From Streptomyces endocoffeicus (GTDB lineage Bacteria; Actinomycetota; Actinomycetes; Streptomycetales; Streptomycetaceae): DNA of 64,000 nt. The translations under genes and the position numbers were made by a program. Location: contig NZ_JAERRG010000002.1 in the NCBI RefSeq assembly GCF_016741935.1, positions 124,001 to 188,000 of the forward strand, written 5' to 3'. The first letter of the stretch is position 1. Each line of letters begins with the position of its first letter. This document shows positions 8,221 through 16,129 of the stretch, one piece after another. The notes under the pieces were generated by a model. The model saw only the letters and a program-made list of their open reading frames with translations, did no database searches and had not been told where the DNA came from.

Positions 8221-9255
8221 CGCCGTGGATGCGCGGGCCATCAGCTCGGCCCGGACCATCGCCACCCCGCCCGGCGGCTGCGGCTCGCGGCCCAGGGCCA
8301 GCCGCCCGGCCCGCGCGCCCGCCTCGTGCAGCGGCAGCCGCATCGTGGTGAGGGCCGGGACGGCGTCCGCGCTGAACGGGAGGTCGTCGAAGCCCGCGAC
8401 CGAGACGTCCTCGGGGATGCGCAGCCCCTGGTCGCGGAGGGCGGCGCAGACGCCGAGCGCGATGGTGTCGTTGGCGGCGACTATGGCCGTCAGGGTCCGG
8501 TCGCGGCGCAGCAGTTCGAGGGTGGCGTCATAGCCGGAGGCGCGGTCGTACAGGCCGTGGACGGTCAGCCGCTCCGCGTCCTGGTCCGCCCCGGCGGCGG
8601 CCAGCGCCGCCCGGTGGCCCTCCAGCCGGTGCCGGGTCGTGGTGCGCTCGGCGGGGCCCGCCACATAGCCGATCCGGCGGTGGCCGAGGGTCAGCAGATG
8701 TTCGGTGAGCCGGCGGGCGCCGCCGCGGTTGTCGAAGGTGAGGGTGGTGGCGTCCTCGATCGGCGGGCGGCCGCACAGCACGACCCGGGTGCCGGACGCG
8801 GCCAGCCGGGACGCCTTGGTGGCCACGGCGGCGGCGTGGTCGGGGTGCTCGACCGCGCCGCCGGTGAGCACGACGGCGGCGGCGCGCTGCCGCTGCAGCA
8901 GGGTGAGGTAGTTGAGCTCGCGCTCGGGCGAGCCACCGGTGTTGCAGATGACCGCGAGCTTCTCGCCGCCCCGGCCCGATTCCCCGGCCGGGGTGACCAT
9001 TTCGGCCTGCACGGCGCCCGCGATGATCCCGAAGAAGGGGTCCGCGATGTCGTTGACGAGCACCCCGACCAGATCGGACGTGGCGGCGGCGAGAGCGCTT
9101 GCCGGGCCGTTGACCACGTACTCCAGCTCGTCGACCGCACGCAGCACCCGGGTCCGGGTCGACTCCGCGACCGGGTAGTTGCCGCTCAGGACGCGCGACA
9201 CGGTGGCCGCCGAGACCCGAGCCCGTGCCGCCACATCGGCCAGGGTCACTGCCAT
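8206..9255 (-). CDS. LacI-family repressor, probable master regulator of the 9.4-21.3 kb sugar locus
   Basis: A 349-residue LacI protein: HTH at residues 4-25 (TLADVAARARVSAATVSRVL), hinge helix around VNGPASALAAATSD, then a periplasmic-binding-type effector domain with VAANDTIALGVCAALRDQG and DVSVAGFDDLPFSA. It is divergent from the first oxidoreductase gene of the sugar locus. An AAGCGCTT palindrome of the kind bound by LacI proteins occurs at 9397 and again at 18026, in front of the two transcription units, so this protein probably represses both. The effector is presumably the imported oligosaccharide or its product. The effector domain carries a nonstandard insertion, ESGRGGEKLA, around residue 95. 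Confidence 0.9.
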   Translation of the reverse strand: MAVTLADVAARARVSAATVSRVLSGNYPVAESTRTRVLRAVDELEYVVNGPASALAAATSDLVGVLVNDIADPFFGIIAGAVQAEMVTPAGESGRGGEKLAVICNTGGSPERELNYLTLLQRQRAAAVVLTGGAVEHPDHAAAVATKASRLAASGTRVVLCGRPPIEDATTLTFDNRGGARRLTEHLLTLGHRRIGYVAGPAERTTTRHRLEGHRAALAAAGADQDAERLTVHGLYDRASGYDATLELLRRDRTLTAIVAANDTIALGVCAALRDQGLRIPEDVSVAGFDDLPFSADAVPALTTMRLPLHEAGARAGRLALGREPQPPGGVAMVRAELMARASTAPPRG

Positions 9256-9394
9256 GTTTCCTCCGTTGGGTGGTCACCTTCTGGTACACCGTGCGCGCTG
9301 GTTGGGCGCCTCCATGCTCTCACTCCATGAGCGGCGCGATTCTGCACTCCAGGGTCTTGTCCTGTCATCCGGACCATGCCTAGGGTCCTCCCCA

Positions 9395-9406
9395 GCAAGC
9401 GCTTAC
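9395..9406. promoter_or_regulatory. LacI-type operator 1 (GCAAGCGCTTAC)
   Basis: A perfect AAGCGCTT palindrome at 9397-9404, 32 bp upstream of the oxidoreductase start and in the gap divergent from the LacI gene. The same core plus AC recurs at 18026. Confidence 0.65.
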
Positions 9407-9435
9407 CCCAGGCGACGGCGAGGAGACCTCAGCCC

Positions 9436-10593
9436 ATGGCCGCAGCAGCCACCGCCCGTATCCGTGCCGCAGTGGTCGGCACCGGAGGAATCGTCAGCGG
9501 CAGCCATCTGCCCGCACTGCGTGATCATGCCGACCGTGTGGACCTCGTCGCCGCCGTCGACGTGGCCGCGGACCGGCTCGACGCCTTCCGCGCCGCGGCG
9601 GCCGAGGGCGGCACCTTCGACGTCACCGGCTACTCCGATGTGGCCGCCATGCTGGAGGCCGAGCGCCCCGGCCTGGTCCTCATCGGCACTCCGCCCTCCC
9701 TGCACCGCGAGCAGACGGTGGCCGCCCTCGAGGCCGGCGCCTGGGTGCTGTGCGAGAAGCCGCTGTGCCTCACGCTCGCCGAGTACGACGAGATAGCCGG
9801 GGCCGAGCGGGCGGCGGGCGGCCCGTACGCCTCGGTGGTCTTCCAGCACCGCTACGGCTCGGGCGCCGTCCACGCCCGCGAGCTGCTGGCCGAGGGCGCC
9901 CTGGGCCGGCCGCTGGTGGCCCACTGCCAGACCACCTGGCACCGCGACACCGCCTACTACGCGGTGCCGTGGCGCGGCCGCTGGGAGACCGAGGGCGGCG
10001 GCCCCTCCATGGGCCACGGCATCCACCAGATGGATCTGCTGCTCCACCTCCTCGGCGACTGGACCGAGATCCGCGGCATGGCCGGACGGCTGGTCCACAC
10101 CGTGGAGAGCGAGGACGTCTCCACCGCGCTGGTGCGGTTCGAGAGCGGCGCCATGGCCACCGTCGTCAACAGCGTGCTCTCGCCCGACGAGGTCAGCCGG
10201 ATCCGCGTCGACTGCGCGGACGCCACCGTCGAGCTGACCCACCTCTACGGTCACCGCAACGACGACTGGATCTACACCCCCGCCCCGCACGTCCGCGACG
10301 ACCCCGCCCGGCAGCGGCGCTGGCGCACCCCGGCCGCCGATCTGCCCAGCTCCCACGGGGCCCAGCTGACCGGGCTGCTGGACGCGATGCGCGACGGTGT
10401 ACGGCCGCCGGGGAGCGGGCCGGACGCCCGCCGCACCCTCGAGTTCATCGCCGCGCTCTACAAGGCGGCCTTCACCGGGCGGCCCGTGCGCGCGGGCGAG
10501 ATCGTGCCCGGGGACCCGTACTACGACGCCATGCACGGCGACCACCCCGCATGGGCGCCGAAGGCAGCGACCGCCACCACGAAGGAGAGCTGA
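9436..10593 (+). CDS. Gfo/Idh/MocA-family oxidoreductase
   Basis: A 385-residue NAD(P)-dependent sugar oxidoreductase. The N-terminal Rossmann domain has the dinucleotide loop AAVVGTGGIVSGSHLPAL, and the family motif EKP appears as VLCEKPLCLT. The C-terminal alpha/beta domain has GGGPSMGHGIHQMDLLLHLLGDW, where G-H-x-x-H/D residues are catalytic. It would oxidise or reduce a sugar or sugar acid imported by the ABC system downstream. ATG 9436 has GAGGAGA 9 nt upstream; a more distal in-frame ATG at 9376 lies upstream of the operator and was rejected. It leads an operon with the PmoA-like gene 7 bp downstream. Confidence 0.9.
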   Translation: MAAAATARIRAAVVGTGGIVSGSHLPALRDHADRVDLVAAVDVAADRLDAFRAAAAEGGTFDVTGYSDVAAMLEAERPGLVLIGTPPSLHREQTVAALEAGAWVLCEKPLCLTLAEYDEIAGAERAAGGPYASVVFQHRYGSGAVHARELLAEGALGRPLVAHCQTTWHRDTAYYAVPWRGRWETEGGGPSMGHGIHQMDLLLHLLGDWTEIRGMAGRLVHTVESEDVSTALVRFESGAMATVVNSVLSPDEVSRIRVDCADATVELTHLYGHRNDDWIYTPAPHVRDDPARQRRWRTPAADLPSSHGAQLTGLLDAMRDGVRPPGSGPDARRTLEFIAALYKAAFTGRPVRAGEIVPGDPYYDAMHGDHPAWAPKAATATTKES

Positions 10594-10600
10594 GGCCGCC

Positions 10601-11566
10601 ATGACCCAGCGCATCACCGTCACCCACACCCACGGCGAACAGATCTCGGTCGCCGCCGCCGGCGTCGAGCTGATGGCCTACGTCTACCGGCCCGACCCGG
10701 ACGCCTTCGAGGCCCGTAAGCCCTACGCCCACCCGCTGCGCACCCTCGCCGGGAACCCGGTCTCCGGCTACCGGCCGAACGACCACCGCTGGCACAAGGG
10801 CCTGCAGATGACCTCCAGCCATCTGTCCGGCCAGAACTTCTGGGGCGGCAACTCCTACCTCGGCCCCGACCAGGGCTACCAGCACGTCGAGGAGCGCGTC
10901 GGCTCGATGCGCCACGACGGGTTCGAGGAGTTCACCGTCGCCGACGACCGGCTGCGCTTCGTGGAGACCCTCACCTGGGTGGCCAATCCTTCCGTACAAC
11001 ACAGCGGCGGCCAGGAGTGGGCGCGGGAGCGGCGCACCATCGAACTCCACTCGGTGGAGCCGGAGGAGGGCACCTGGGCCCTGGACTGGTCCATCCACCT
11101 CACCAACATCCGCGGCGAGGCCCTGCACTTCGGCTCCCCGACCACCGCGGGCCGGGAGATGGCCGGGTACACCGGGCTCAACTGGCGCGGCCCGCGCGAC
11201 TTCACCGGCGGCGATGTCATCGGCCCGGACGGGCGCGGCGGCGACGGCGAGAAGGGCGCCTCGGACCTGATGGGCACCCCGGCCGCCGATGCCCCCTGGG
11301 TCGCCTTCACCGGTGAGCACGACGACGTGGACGGGCACTCCACGCTGCTGTTCGCCCACGCCCCGGAGAACGCCGAATCCATCCACGCCTCCCACTGGTT
11401 CGTGCGCTCCGAGCCGATCCCCTCGGTGGCCCCCTCCTGGGCGTTCTTCGAGGAGTTCGAGCTTCCGCCCGGGGAGTCCTTCGGCTACCGCTACCGGGTG
11501 GTGGTCGCCGACGGCGCCTGGGACCGGGCGCAGGCGGAGAACTACCTCAAGAACCACGGGTGGTGA
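10601..11566 (+). CDS. PmoA-like protein (DUF6807), function unknown
   Basis: A 321-residue cytoplasmic beta-rich protein of the family automatically labelled 'methane oxygenase PmoA'. It has no membrane segments and no relation to methane oxidation. Recognisable stretches are YRPNDHRWHKGLQMTSSHL, GQNFWGGNSY and WAFFEEFELPPGESFGYRYR, which resemble the sugar-handling beta-sandwich folds that accompany Gfo/Idh/MocA enzymes. Conserved His and Asp in NDHRWHKG may bind a ligand or metal. It begins 7 bp after the oxidoreductase and ends inside the next gene's leader, so it belongs to the operon. Confidence 0.8.
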   Translation: MTQRITVTHTHGEQISVAAAGVELMAYVYRPDPDAFEARKPYAHPLRTLAGNPVSGYRPNDHRWHKGLQMTSSHLSGQNFWGGNSYLGPDQGYQHVEERVGSMRHDGFEEFTVADDRLRFVETLTWVANPSVQHSGGQEWARERRTIELHSVEPEEGTWALDWSIHLTNIRGEALHFGSPTTAGREMAGYTGLNWRGPRDFTGGDVIGPDGRGGDGEKGASDLMGTPAADAPWVAFTGEHDDVDGHSTLLFAHAPENAESIHASHWFVRSEPIPSVAPSWAFFEEFELPPGESFGYRYRVVVADGAWDRAQAENYLKNHGW

Positions 11567-11571
11567 GGAAG

Positions 11572-12321
11572 ATGACCGCCATGTCCGCCCCGCTGCCGGG
11601 CGGTGTGGGCCTCTCCCACATCAGCGCGTACGAGTGGGAGGCCGCCGACGGGGTGTGCGGCGGCAGCCCCCATCTCCACCTCGCCTGCACCGAGGCGTAT
11701 GTGGTCACCGCCGGACGCGGCGCCGTGCAGACCCTGACCCTCGCGGACGGCTTCTCCGAGACCCCGCTGGAGCCGGGTTCGGTGGTGTGGTTCACCCCCG
11801 GCACGATCCACCGCATGGTGCAGGGCGGCGGCCTCAGGGTGACCGTGCTGATGCAGAACAGCGGGCTGCCGGAGGCCGGGGACGCCGTCTTCACCTTCCC
11901 GCCCGAGGTGCTGGCCGACCCCGAGCGCTACGCGGCCGCCGCCACGCTGCCCGCCAAGGAGGGGCCGGAGGCCGACACGGCCGCCCGGCGTCGCCGGGAC
12001 CTCGCGATCGAGGGCTATCTGACGCTGCGGGCCGCCGCCGAGAAGGGCGACGACGCACCGCTGCGGGCCTTCCACGAGGCGGCGGCGCGGATCGTGGCGC
12101 CCAAGGTGAAGGAGTGGGAGCCGCGCTGGCGGGACGGGGCGCTGGCCGCCGCGCGGCGCACCGGTGAGCAGCTCACCGCGCTCGCCGCGGGCGACGCCGG
12201 GCACCTCGCCGAGGCGCGGGTCACCGCGACCGGGCCCAGCCGCCGGGGCGGCTACGGCATGTGCGGCCGCCGGGACGAGTACGAACTGCCCGGTGTCACG
12301 CTCCCGTACTACGGCGAATAG
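11572..12321 (+). CDS. Cupin-domain protein of the sugar operon
   Basis: A 249-residue protein with an N-terminal cupin barrel. Motif 1 is SPHLHLACTEAYVVTAGRG and motif 2 is PGSVVWFTPGTIHRMV, giving the H-x-H...E...H metal set. A helical C-terminal region (about 130-235) follows and ends DEYELPGVTLPYYGE. It may isomerise a sugar acid or sense a ligand. The start is uncertain: ATG 11572 lies just after GAGGAA, ATG 11581 is 12 nt after it, and a GTG at 11560 overlaps the preceding stop. Confidence 0.75.
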   Translation: MTAMSAPLPGGVGLSHISAYEWEAADGVCGGSPHLHLACTEAYVVTAGRGAVQTLTLADGFSETPLEPGSVVWFTPGTIHRMVQGGGLRVTVLMQNSGLPEAGDAVFTFPPEVLADPERYAAAATLPAKEGPEADTAARRRRDLAIEGYLTLRAAAEKGDDAPLRAFHEAAARIVAPKVKEWEPRWRDGALAAARRTGEQLTALAAGDAGHLAEARVTATGPSRRGGYGMCGRRDEYELPGVTLPYYGE

Positions 12322-12413
12322 CTCCCGTAGCACCACCTACTACGGCGAACAGCCGCCGTAGGCACCACCACGCACGCTCAACTAAATGATCATGGAGGGA
12401 GGTCGGCTCCGGT

Positions 12414-13703
12414 ATGCGCGGAAACAGGACAACGACGTCCTGCGCCCTGGCCCTTGTGCTCACGCTCGCAGGGACCCTCACGGGCTGCGGCGGAGATGGC
12501 GGCGGCGGCTCGGGCGGCAAGGTCAGCCTGCGGTTCACCTGGTGGGGAAACCCCGACCGGGCCGCCCGCACCGAGGAGGCCGTCAAGCTCTTCGAGCAGC
12601 GCCACCCCGACATCGACATCGCGACGTCCTTCGCGGGCTTCGACACCTACAAGGCGAAGCTGGCCACCCAGGCGGCGGGCGGTGACGCCCCCGATGTGAT
12701 GCAGCTGGACTACCGGCAGATCAACCAGTACGCGACCTCCGGCATCCTGCTGAACCTCGGCGAACACCCCGAGCTGCGCACCTCGGACATCGACAAGGGG
12801 CTGCTGGCCACCGGGGTGGTCGACGGCAAGCAGTACGCGCTGCCGGTGGCCCGCGGCACCGAGACGGTGGCGTACGACGCCGCGCTGTGGCGCAAGGCGG
12901 GCGTCCCCGCGCCCACCCTGACCTGGACCTGGGACGACTGGGCCGACGCCATGCGCAAGCTCTCGGCGTCCAAGGCGACACAGGGGCGGGTGGGCTCCAC
13001 CGACCCGGGCCAGAGCGAGGACGTGTTCGAGATCTGGCTGCGGAGCCGGGGCAAGTCCCTCTACACCAAGGGCGAGAAGCTCGGCTTCACCGCCGACGAT
13101 CTGACCCGCTACTGGGAGTGGTGCACCAAGCTCCGCGAGGAGGGCGCGGTCGTGCCCGCCGAGCAGACCACCCAGATGGACGGGACGGTGGAGAACACTC
13201 CGCTGGGCCGGCTCAAGTCCGTCTCCGACTTCAACTGGGACGCGCCCACCAGCGGCTACGCGCCCATCATCGGCGAGGGGCTGAAGCTGGCACCGTTCCC
13301 GGTCGGCGAGGACGGCACCCCCGGGCAGTACTTCAAACCGTCGATGTTCTTCGGCGCCTCGGCCGAGACCGCACACCCCAAGCAGGCGGCCCAGTTCATC
13401 GACTTCCTGCTCAACGACAAGAAGGCGGGCGCCATCCTCGGCGCCACCCGCGGCATCCCGGCCAACGACGCCATCCGGCAGGACGTACTGCCCAAGCTGG
13501 AGGGCTTCGACCAGGTCGTCTCCACCTACCAGAAGCAGTTCGAGGGCAGGCTCAAGGACCCGCCGCCCGCGCCGCCCAAGGGTGACGCCTCCCTGCAGTC
13601 CACCTTCTCGCGCGACTACGACCAGGTCAGCTACGAGCGCATGTCGCCGCGTGAGGCGGCGGAGAACTACATCACCGAGGCGAAGGCGGAGCTGAGGCAA
13701 TGA
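12414..13703 (+). CDS. Extracellular sugar-binding lipoprotein of an ABC importer
   Basis: A 429-residue family 1 solute-binding protein. The signal peptide ends in the lipobox LTGC (about residues 22-25) and is followed by a Gly-rich linker. The mature part shows LRFTWWGNPDRAARTEEAV, GDAPDVMQLDYRQINQYA, YALPVARGTETVAYDAALW and TRGIPANDAIRQ, the features of CUT1 oligosaccharide binders. It is anchored to the outer face of the membrane and passes its sugar to the two permeases that follow. GGAGGGAGG lies 11 nt before the ATG. Its stop overlaps the next start in ATGA. Confidence 0.93.
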   Translation: MRGNRTTTSCALALVLTLAGTLTGCGGDGGGGSGGKVSLRFTWWGNPDRAARTEEAVKLFEQRHPDIDIATSFAGFDTYKAKLATQAAGGDAPDVMQLDYRQINQYATSGILLNLGEHPELRTSDIDKGLLATGVVDGKQYALPVARGTETVAYDAALWRKAGVPAPTLTWTWDDWADAMRKLSASKATQGRVGSTDPGQSEDVFEIWLRSRGKSLYTKGEKLGFTADDLTRYWEWCTKLREEGAVVPAEQTTQMDGTVENTPLGRLKSVSDFNWDAPTSGYAPIIGEGLKLAPFPVGEDGTPGQYFKPSMFFGASAETAHPKQAAQFIDFLLNDKKAGAILGATRGIPANDAIRQDVLPKLEGFDQVVSTYQKQFEGRLKDPPPAPPKGDASLQSTFSRDYDQVSYERMSPREAAENYITEAKAELRQ

Positions 13704-14662
13704 CCGCGACCGCGACCCGCCCCCCGGACGCCGCGCCCCCCGCCACCGGCGGCAAGCGGGCGCCGAAGCGCGAACGGCAGGGGGCCGCCTGGGTGTTCCT
13801 GTCCCCATGGGTGCTCGGCGCCGCCGTGCTGACGCTGCTGCCCATGGCCGTGTCCCTGTATCTGTCGTTCACCGACTACGACATGTTCGACGCGCCCCGG
13901 TGGATCGGCTTCCGCAACTACACCCAGATGTTCACCGAGGACCCCCGCTACTGGCGGTCGGTCATCACCACCCTGACCTACGTCGTGATCGCGGTGCCGC
14001 TGCAGCTCCTGCTCGCGCTGACCGTCGCGATCGCGCTGAAGTCGGTCAAGCGCGGCAAGGGCTTCTACCGCTCGGCGTTCTACGCCCCCTCGCTGCTCGG
14101 CGCGTCGATGTCCATCGCCCTGGTCTGGCGGGCGATCTTCAACGACGGCGGCTCCGTCGACAACCTGCTCTCCGGCATGGGCATCGACATCGGCGGCTGG
14201 ATCAACAAACCGGGCTGGGCCATCCTGTCGGTCGCGCTGCTCACCATCTGGCAGTTCGGCGCCCCCATGGTGATCTTCCTGGCCGGGCTCCAGCAGATAC
14301 CCGCCGAGCTCTACGAGGCGGCCGCGGTGGACGGGGCCACCTGGTGGCGGCAGTTCCGCTCGATCACCATCCCGATGCTCTCCCCGGTGCTCTTCTTCAA
14401 CCTGGTGCTCCAGATGATCCAGGCGTTCCAGGTCTTCACCCCCGCCTTCGCGGTCAGCGCGGGCAAGGGCGGACCCGCCGACTCCACGCTCGTCTACACG
14501 CTCTACCTCTACGACCGCGGCTTCACCGCCTCCCACATGGGCTACGCCTCCGCCATGGCGTGGGCGCTGCTGCTGGCCATCGGGGTCGTCACCGCGGTGC
14601 TCTTCCGCACCTCCCGGGCCTGGGTCTTCTACGCCAACGACAACAACGAGGGGGCCCGATGA
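13700..14662 (+). CDS. Sugar ABC transporter permease (MalF/UgpA type)
   Basis: A 320-residue CUT1 permease with six membrane segments after a charged cytoplasmic N-terminus. The EAA loop EAAAVDGATWWRQFRSITIP (about residues 213-232) contacts the ATPase. It is coupled by ATGA overlaps to the binding protein upstream and the second permease downstream. No ATP-binding gene lies in the operon; Streptomyces CUT1 systems generally share one MsiK-type ATPase encoded elsewhere. Confidence 0.93.
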   Translation: MTATATRPPDAAPPATGGKRAPKRERQGAAWVFLSPWVLGAAVLTLLPMAVSLYLSFTDYDMFDAPRWIGFRNYTQMFTEDPRYWRSVITTLTYVVIAVPLQLLLALTVAIALKSVKRGKGFYRSAFYAPSLLGASMSIALVWRAIFNDGGSVDNLLSGMGIDIGGWINKPGWAILSVALLTIWQFGAPMVIFLAGLQQIPAELYEAAAVDGATWWRQFRSITIPMLSPVLFFNLVLQMIQAFQVFTPAFAVSAGKGGPADSTLVYTLYLYDRGFTASHMGYASAMAWALLLAIGVVTAVLFRTSRAWVFYANDNNEGAR

Positions 14663-15534
14663 CCACCGCCCCGATCACCACAACCGCCCCGGCGGCGCGG
14701 CGGCGTCCCACCGGCCGGATCGTGCTGCACATCTGCCTGATCGCCGTGCTGCTGGTGATGCTCTATCCGCTGGCCTGGCTGCTGGCCACCTCGTTCAAAC
14801 CCGCCGACGAGGTCATCGCCAGCCTCAAGCTGCTGCCCAGCCACTTCGAATGGGGCAACTACTCCACCGCGCTGGACGGGGTCAACGAGGTCAGCGTCGG
14901 ACGGCTGCTGTGGAACTCGCTGCTCATCGCGGGCGGCGCGGTGCTCGGCAACGTCATCAGCTGCTCGCTCGCCGCGTACGCCTTCGCGCGGCTGCGGTTC
15001 CGGATGCGCGGTCCGCTCTTCGCGTTCATGATCGCGACGATCATGCTGCCGCACCACGCCATCCTCATTCCGCAGTACATCATCTTCAACCAGCTCGGCA
15101 TGGTGAACACCTACTGGCCGATGATCCTGCCGAAGTTCCTGGCCACCGACGCCTTCTTCGTCTTCCTCATCGTGCAGTTCATGCGCGGGCTGCCGCGTGA
15201 GCTGGAGGAGGCGGCGCGGATCGACGGCTGCGGGCCGTTCCGCTCGTTCTTCAGCGTCATTCTGCCGCTGACCCGGCCCGCCCTGATCACCACCGCGATC
15301 TTCACCTTCATCTGGACCTGGAACGACTTCTTCACCCAGCTCATCTATCTCTTCGAGCCGGAGAAGTTCACCCTGACCCTGGCCCTGCGGTCCTTCGTGG
15401 ACGCCTCCAGCCAGTCGGCCTTCGGCCCGATGTTCGCGATGTCGGTCTTCGCGCTGCTGCCCATCGTGCTCTTCTTCCTCGCCTTCCAGCGGTTCCTGGT
15501 CGAGGGCATGGCGAGCTCCGGACTGAAGGGGTGA
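14659..15534 (+). CDS. Sugar ABC transporter permease (MalG/UgpE type)
   Basis: A 291-residue partner permease with six membrane segments and the EAA loop EEAARIDGCGPFRSFFSVIL (about residues 184-203). Signature stretches are YPLAWLLATSFKPADEV near the N-terminus and SLAAYAFARLRF. The start ATG sits in an ATGA overlap with the first permease. Together with the lipoprotein at 12414 it forms the importer for the locus's carbohydrate. Confidence 0.93.
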   Translation: MTTAPITTTAPAARRRPTGRIVLHICLIAVLLVMLYPLAWLLATSFKPADEVIASLKLLPSHFEWGNYSTALDGVNEVSVGRLLWNSLLIAGGAVLGNVISCSLAAYAFARLRFRMRGPLFAFMIATIMLPHHAILIPQYIIFNQLGMVNTYWPMILPKFLATDAFFVFLIVQFMRGLPRELEEAARIDGCGPFRSFFSVILPLTRPALITTAIFTFIWTWNDFFTQLIYLFEPEKFTLTLALRSFVDASSQSAFGPMFAMSVFALLPIVLFFLAFQRFLVEGMASSGLKG

Positions 15535-15544
15535 CCCACTGACC

Positions 15545-16129
15545 ATGGATACCGCCACCAAACGCGAACCCGGTGAGCTGTTCGGCCCGCGCTTCGCGCT
15601 CTTCGCCGACGTCCTGGCCGTGGGGCTGGCCACCGCCGCCGCCTCGCTGCCCCTCCTCACCGCCCCGGCCGCGATGTCCACGGCCTGCGCCGTCCTGGAC
15701 CGGCGGGTGCGCGAGGACGTGCCCGCCACGGCGGGGGGCTACCTCCGCGCGCTGCGGGACCGGCTGCGCACCGGCGATCTGCTGGCCGGGGCGGGGCTGC
15801 TGGCCGGCGGCGCCCTGCTGCTGTTCAACGCGCTCGCGGCGGGGGCAGGGCTGCCGGGCGCGGTGGTCTTCCGGCCCGTGCTGCTGCTCGCGGGCGGGCT
15901 GCTCGCCGTCGTGCTGCTGCGGGCCTGCGCCCGCCCCGAGTCGGCCACGAGCTGGCGGGTGGCGCTGCGCTCGGCGGCGTACGACGGCGTGCGCGGGCCC
16001 CGGGCGAGCGGTGTGCTGCTGCTGGCCGTGGCCACCGCCGCCGTCTGCGCCTGGGCCTATCCGCCGCTGGCCTTCCTCGTCCCCGGCCCCCTCGCCCTGG
16101 CGGCCCGAGCCACGGAGCACCACCTGTGA
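15545..16129 (+). CDS. YesL/DUF624-like membrane protein
   Basis: A 194-residue integral membrane protein with about five hydrophobic segments (residues 22-45, 83-105, 108-128, 152-170). The stretch TAACAVLDRRVREDV-type is found in YesL-family proteins, which accompany CUT1 importers for complex plant polysaccharides such as rhamnogalacturonan. Its exact role is unknown; an accessory part in transport or assembly is usually assumed. It begins 10 bp after the second permease and overlaps the following GTG start by 4 bp (GTGA). Confidence 0.78.
   Translation: MDTATKREPGELFGPRFALFADVLAVGLATAAASLPLLTAPAAMSTACAVLDRRVREDVPATAGGYLRALRDRLRTGDLLAGAGLLAGGALLLFNALAAGAGLPGAVVFRPVLLLAGGLLAVVLLRACARPESATSWRVALRSAAYDGVRGPRASGVLLLAVATAAVCAWAYPPLAFLVPGPLALAARATEHHL

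Noticed and set aside
10601..11566. Particulate methane monooxygenase subunit
   Set aside because: The 'PmoA' label for this family is a naming artefact: no membrane helices, no copper site, no PmoB or PmoC partner.
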